Of a DNA stretch of 7,744 nucleotides, positions 5,984-7,744 are shown one piece after another. The DNA is from JBAXAB01 sp037142735 (lineage in GTDB: Bacteria; Patescibacteriota; Minisyncoccia; Phycocordibacterales; CAIZLB01). The stretch lies in the NCBI GenBank assembly GCA_037142735.1, contig JBAXAB010000019.1:1-7744 (forward strand), written 5' to 3'. Within the stretch, counting starts at the first letter, position 1. Each line of letters starts with the position of its first letter. The notes under the pieces were generated by a model. That model saw only the letters and a program-made list of their open reading frames with translations, was not told the origin of the DNA and made no database searches. A program made the translations under genes and the position numbers.

Positions 5984-6985
5984 ATGAAGTTTAAGAAAAT
6001 ATATATCGTACCGGGAATCTTAGTACTGGTTATGGTTGCTTTTTGTTACGCTTACCTCTCACCTTTTAGCTATAAACCTACATCTCTTAGTAAAAATTGG
6101 TCTACATATAATGATAACAAGTATGGTTTTCACATCAAATATCAGCCAGGATTGGTATCATCCTTAGTAGCGGATGCCCCAGGTAGTCCTGTCACTTTTT
6201 ATGTAAATGATCCTAATTCTGGAGGTGAGGGAGAGCTATCAATTTTAACATATAAAGGATCTATTGATACAGTAGCAGATAAGGGGTTGTCAAATTTTGG
6301 TGAAAATTGTGTGTTAAAAGACAAATTTCAGTCTGTCAATGGACTAAAGGCAAAAAAAATTGATTGCACTGAAGATAATCACACAGATTCTGGTGAAATA
6401 AGAAAACATCATGTTTTCTTATTTGCTAGTTCAGAAGATAGATCCCTTCTGTATCAATTAATTTATGATAAATCTGAAGTATATTACAAAAATAAAAGAG
6501 TAAAAACTTCAGTAGATTTAGGAGATATAATTGAAGAGATGATAGGCACCTTTGGTTTAAATGATAGGAATCAAGAATATCAAACATACACAGATTCTCG
6601 AGGGGACTATTCGATTACCTACCCTAGTGAGTGGTCGTTTGAAGGAAGATTTGGGCCACATAGTGATGTTATTGTTGGAGATGCTATCGCTCTCTGGCAT
6701 CCAGAGGACCAAGACCGAATAAGACTTGAATTTGTGCCAAATACATATTTTCGTAATTTTATGGTAGGAAGAGAATCTTTAGGTCCTTGTACAGAAAAAA
6801 AGGAACTATTTTCTAAAAAAATAGTAGGAAGAGAGTGTAAGTGGGGTAATGAAACTGATTATTTTTTCGAAAAAGATAATAACCTATACAATCTAATAGT
6901 AGAAAATTTACTTGTACCAGGGAAAATAGTCAATAAAAAGCAAATTGAGGATATTTTAAATAGCTTTATCCTGAAAAACATTTAA
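5984..6985 (+). CDS. Membrane-anchored protein with two PsbP-like repeats (paralog B)
   Basis: A 333-residue protein. Residues 6-25 are a transmembrane or signal helix (IYIVPGILVLVMVAFCYAYL). The first repeat runs from YNDNKYGFHIKY (about 42-53) to DIIEEMIGTFGL (about 181-192), and the second from TDSRGDYSITYPSEW (about 203-217) to IEDILNSFIL (about 321-330). Cysteines C109/C128 and C269/C285 have exactly the 19- and 16-residue spacings of paralog A. Shared segments include YKPTxLSxxWxTY after the membrane helix, C-T-x-KKE-F-x-SK before the last cysteine and YFxEKxxNLY after it. Function is unknown; an extracytoplasmic binding or envelope role fits the family. It is divergent from paralog A, with the IS3 remnant between. 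The composition is AT-rich. The ATG follows a possible leaderless promoter. The first repeat lacks the Trp of the YPxxW opening (YQPG instead). Confidence 0.75.
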   Translation: MKFKKIYIVPGILVLVMVAFCYAYLSPFSYKPTSLSKNWSTYNDNKYGFHIKYQPGLVSSLVADAPGSPVTFYVNDPNSGGEGELSILTYKGSIDTVADKGLSNFGENCVLKDKFQSVNGLKAKKIDCTEDNHTDSGEIRKHHVFLFASSEDRSLLYQLIYDKSEVYYKNKRVKTSVDLGDIIEEMIGTFGLNDRNQEYQTYTDSRGDYSITYPSEWSFEGRFGPHSDVIVGDAIALWHPEDQDRIRLEFVPNTYFRNFMVGRESLGPCTEKKELFSKKIVGRECKWGNETDYFFEKDNNLYNLIVENLLVPGKIVNKKQIEDILNSFILKNI

Positions 6986-7102
6986 TTATAGTGTAATAAA
7001 AATTATAGAATATTTTTATCTAAATTCAGGTATATAAACATACCCTTTATTCTCCATGATCGTAGTTCTAATATCGTCTACTACGGCGCGTATTATAGTA
7101 CG
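6986..7102. other. AT-rich spacer after paralog B
   Basis: AT-rich sequence with only weak A/T hairpins (for example around 6998-7020 and GGTAT/ATACC at 7029-7044). I see no gene. The first GC-rich hairpin after the stop of paralog B is at 7103-7125. Confidence 0.4.
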
Positions 7103-7128
7103 AAGGGAGGCGAATGCCTCCTTTTGTT
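7103..7128 (+). terminator. Possible intrinsic terminator for paralog B
   Basis: AAGGGAGGC (7103-7111) pairs with GCCTCCTTTT (7116-7125) across a GAAT loop, and the plus strand continues with T-rich sequence. It is 118 nt after the stop of paralog B. It may instead be one helix of the structured segment that follows. Confidence 0.45.
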
Positions 7129-7310
7129 CTAATCCCAGTAAACCCCGGGCGATGCCCTCCGCTTGTAGCCCGGGGCTGAATGGGCAATGCCTAGCCACAG
7201 GTTCCTCCTGTCCTGAGAGCAGTTTTTTAACCCCGCTAGTAATAGCGGTTTATCCACTTGACGATATACGAGAAGTGCTCCGTTGAGCCATCTCAGTAGG
7301 CCTCACTGCG
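7103..7310 (-). ncRNA. GC-rich, hairpin-dense segment; candidate structured RNA of unknown type
   Basis: This block is conspicuously GC-rich between AT-rich DNA and the tRNA-Leu(UAA) 3' end, which is 4 nt away. It holds a series of perfect helices: CACTT/AAGTG (7255-7277), CCGCTA/TAGCGG with a 4-nt loop (7233-7248), ACAGG/CCTGT near 7197-7211, an 8-bp CCCCGGGC/GCCCGGGG (7143-7150 with 7168-7175) and GGAGGC/GCCTCC (7106-7121). On the minus strand it would form a 3' extension of the tRNA-Leu transcript. An open frame on the minus strand (GTG at 7198 to TAA at 7016) could alternatively encode a small protein of about 60 residues. I do not recognise RNase P RNA, tmRNA, SRP RNA or a known riboswitch motif. 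The strand is inferred. Confidence 0.35.
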
Positions 7311-7313
7311 TTG

Positions 7314-7398
7314 TGCTCGGGGTGGGACTCGAACCCACACGACTTTTAAAGGTCAGAGGATTTTAAGTCCTCCGTGTCTACCATTCCACCACCCGAGC
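7314..7398 (-). tRNA. tRNA-Leu (anticodon UAA)
   Basis: An 85-nt class II tRNA with acceptor GCTCGGG/CCCGAGC, anticodon stem-loop GAGGA-CTTAAAA-TCCTC giving TAA (reads UUA), a long variable arm (GAC...GTC) and T-arm GTGGG-TTCGAGT-CCCAC. The discriminator is A and CCA is not encoded (the flank is CAA). Confidence 0.95.
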
Positions 7399-7442
7399 AT
7401 ATTAATATTTCAGTGACTATCCTAACATCTTTTTATTAAATA

Positions 7443-7470
7443 GAAAAATCGCTCTTGCGAGCGATTTTTC
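7443..7470 (-). terminator. Strong intrinsic terminator closing the small antisense RNA
   Basis: A 12-bp perfect stem (core AATCGCTC/GAGCGATT) has a GCAA tetraloop on the minus strand and an uninterrupted T-run in the 3' arm. It begins directly after the 20-nt antisense segment. Being nearly symmetrical, it could also act on the plus strand. Confidence 0.85.
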
Positions 7471-7490
7471 AGTTTCCTGACCTTGCCAGT
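7443..7490 (-). ncRNA. Predicted ~47-nt antisense RNA against the tRNA-Ala-like anticodon arm
   Basis: The RNA would start at A7490, the seventh base after a consensus -10. It consists of a 20-nt segment (7490-7471) joined directly to an intrinsic terminator. The 20 nt are perfectly complementary to residues 19-38 of the neighbouring tRNA-Ala-like RNA (7580-7561): the end of its D-region, the 5' anticodon stem and the whole anticodon loop. There is no ribosome site or frame. The sequence itself can form CTG/CAG around a loop containing GCAAG, complementary to the tRNA loop, so a kissing interaction is possible. All elements are seen in the sequence; transcription and function are inferred. 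Confidence 0.65.
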
Positions 7491-7580
7491 GATGACATTA
7501 TATGCCTCATCGATTAGATGTCAATGGTGGAGGTGACGAGGATCGAACTCGCTCTTCCTAACTGGCAAGGTCAGGAAACT
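7471..7580. repeat. 20-bp perfect inverted repeat
   Basis: 7471-7490 and 7561-7580 are exact reverse complements with 70 nt between; the match ends at both sides (C/A and G/A). One arm is in the tRNA-Ala-like anticodon arm, the other is the antisense segment. Twenty matching bases this close cannot be chance. Confidence 0.97.
7497..7524 (-). promoter_or_regulatory. Consensus promoter of the small antisense RNA
   Basis: The minus strand has TTGACA (7524-7519), a 16-bp spacer and TATAAT (7502-7497), both hexamers perfect. The -35 begins at the base after the tRNA-like CCA (7525). The predicted +1 is A7490, the first base of the 20-nt antisense segment. Confidence 0.8.
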
Positions 7581-7598
7581 ACTCCAGTAAGCACCCCC
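7525..7598 (-). tRNA. Atypical tRNA-Ala-like RNA (anticodon UGC, encoded CCA)
   Basis: Seventy-one nt plus an encoded CCA. The acceptor GGGGGTG pairs with CACCTCC, including G3:U70, the alanine identity pair, with A73. The T-arm is normal (GCGAG-TTCGATC-CTCGT). The anticodon stem CTGAC/GTTAG closes a 7-nt loop CTTGCCA, giving anticodon TGC, and TTC/GAA can extend this stem to 8 bp. Three things are wrong for an ordinary tRNA: the D-region (17 nt) lacks the usual AGCTCAG...GAGC and forms at best TAC-TGGA-GTA; position 37 is C instead of a purine; and the anticodon arm is the target of the perfect antisense copy next door. tmRNA also combines an alanine-type acceptor, no proper D-stem and a CTGGA in that region, but there is no room for a reading frame. 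It may be a specialised or decoy tRNA, or a decaying gene. Confidence 0.7.
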
Positions 7599-7600
7599 AA

Positions 7601-7625
7601 GTTACAGCATTGGCCTTTCTGTAAC
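7601..7625 (-). other. Hairpin directly upstream of the tRNA-Ala-like RNA
   Basis: GTTACAG (7601-7607) pairs perfectly with CTGTAAC (7619-7625) around an 11-nt loop. On the minus strand it ends 2 nt before the tRNA-like 5' end. It may be a 5' leader stem for processing or part of the same RNA. A second, AT-only stem lies at 7625-7645. Confidence 0.45.
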
Positions 7626-7693
7626 TATTACTATTCTAATAATAGGGAGGCTTATAAACTTAAAAAAAATCTGAAGAATTTTTAATCTAAAAT

Positions 7694-7744
7694 TGGAGGC
7701 GTAGGCCGGGATTGAACCGGCGCATAACAGTTTTGCAGACTGTC
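7694..7744 (-). tRNA. tRNA-Cys (anticodon GCA), partial at the right edge
   Basis: The 3' part of a tRNA from the anticodon stem on. ACAGT-CTGCAAA-ACTGT gives anticodon GCA, the T-arm is GCCGG-TTCAATC-CCGGC, and the 3' acceptor strand is CTACGCC. The discriminator is U73, the cysteine identity base, followed by an encoded CCA. The 5' half lies outside the window. Confidence 0.9.

Noticed and set aside
7056..7286. Plus-strand open frame of 76 codons over the GC-rich block
   Set aside because: It is the complement of the hairpin-dense segment and of the minus-strand frame, with no Shine-Dalgarno and many cysteine/serine/proline residues. I see no support for coding.
7525..7598. Reading the tRNA-like RNA as tRNA-Gly (loop TTGCCAG, anticodon GCC)
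   Set aside because: That register leaves the anticodon stem unpaired, while the CTTGCCA register gives five pairs and fits the alanine G3:U70 acceptor.
7525..7598. Calling it a tmRNA
   Set aside because: The ends resemble tmRNA, but the whole molecule is 71 nt with a single internal hairpin; there is no tag frame or pseudoknot region.
1..7744. CRISPR array or recoded TGA
   Set aside because: No regularly spaced direct repeats were seen. TGA acts as a normal stop at the end of the protease gene, with no protein-like extension beyond it.

Overview
The window looks like chromosomal DNA of a small-genome bacterium, most likely a Candidate Phyla Radiation (Patescibacteria) member. That placement is inference: it rests on a tRNA array that mostly lacks encoded CCA, short membrane-anchored proteins of unknown function, and standard-code genes (TGA is used as a stop). 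No marker gene here fixes the lineage.

Layout. (1) 1-1390, minus strand, balanced composition: an SPFH/band 7-like membrane protein with a consensus promoter and a long hairpin-bearing leader, followed by the start of a second gene that runs off the left edge. (2) 1394-1654, minus strand: a terminator, tRNA-Leu(UAG), tRNA-Lys(CUU) and their promoter. (3) 1655-2281: a non-coding, repeat-rich stretch. (4) 2282-3601, plus strand: a large serine recombinase. (5) 3714-4646, minus strand: a complete transcription unit (promoter, Shine-Dalgarno, gene, terminator) for a membrane-anchored trypsin-like protease. (6) About 4650-7080, strikingly AT-rich: two divergent paralogs with two PsbP-like repeats each. 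Between them lie a 5'-truncated gene for a secreted beta-sandwich protein and the 3' end of an IS3-family transposase. (7) About 7085-7310: a GC-rich, hairpin-dense segment abutting the 3' end of a tRNA. (8) 7314-7744, minus strand: tRNA-Leu(UAA), a tiny RNA unit, an abnormal tRNA-Ala-like gene and a partial tRNA-Cys.

Reading as a whole: the tRNA genes on both sides point the same way, so an ancestral tRNA array may have been split by roughly 5.7 kb carrying the recombinase and the AT-rich cargo. The most unusual item is at 7443-7598. A tRNA-Ala-like RNA with G3:U70 and encoded CCA has an anomalous D-arm. The base right after its CCA starts a consensus promoter (TTGACA, 16 bp, TATAAT). Its predicted start lies at the first base of a 20-nt segment perfectly complementary to the tRNA-like anticodon arm, and a strong intrinsic terminator follows at once. 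This reads as a roughly 47-nt antisense RNA gene dedicated to a tRNA-like partner.
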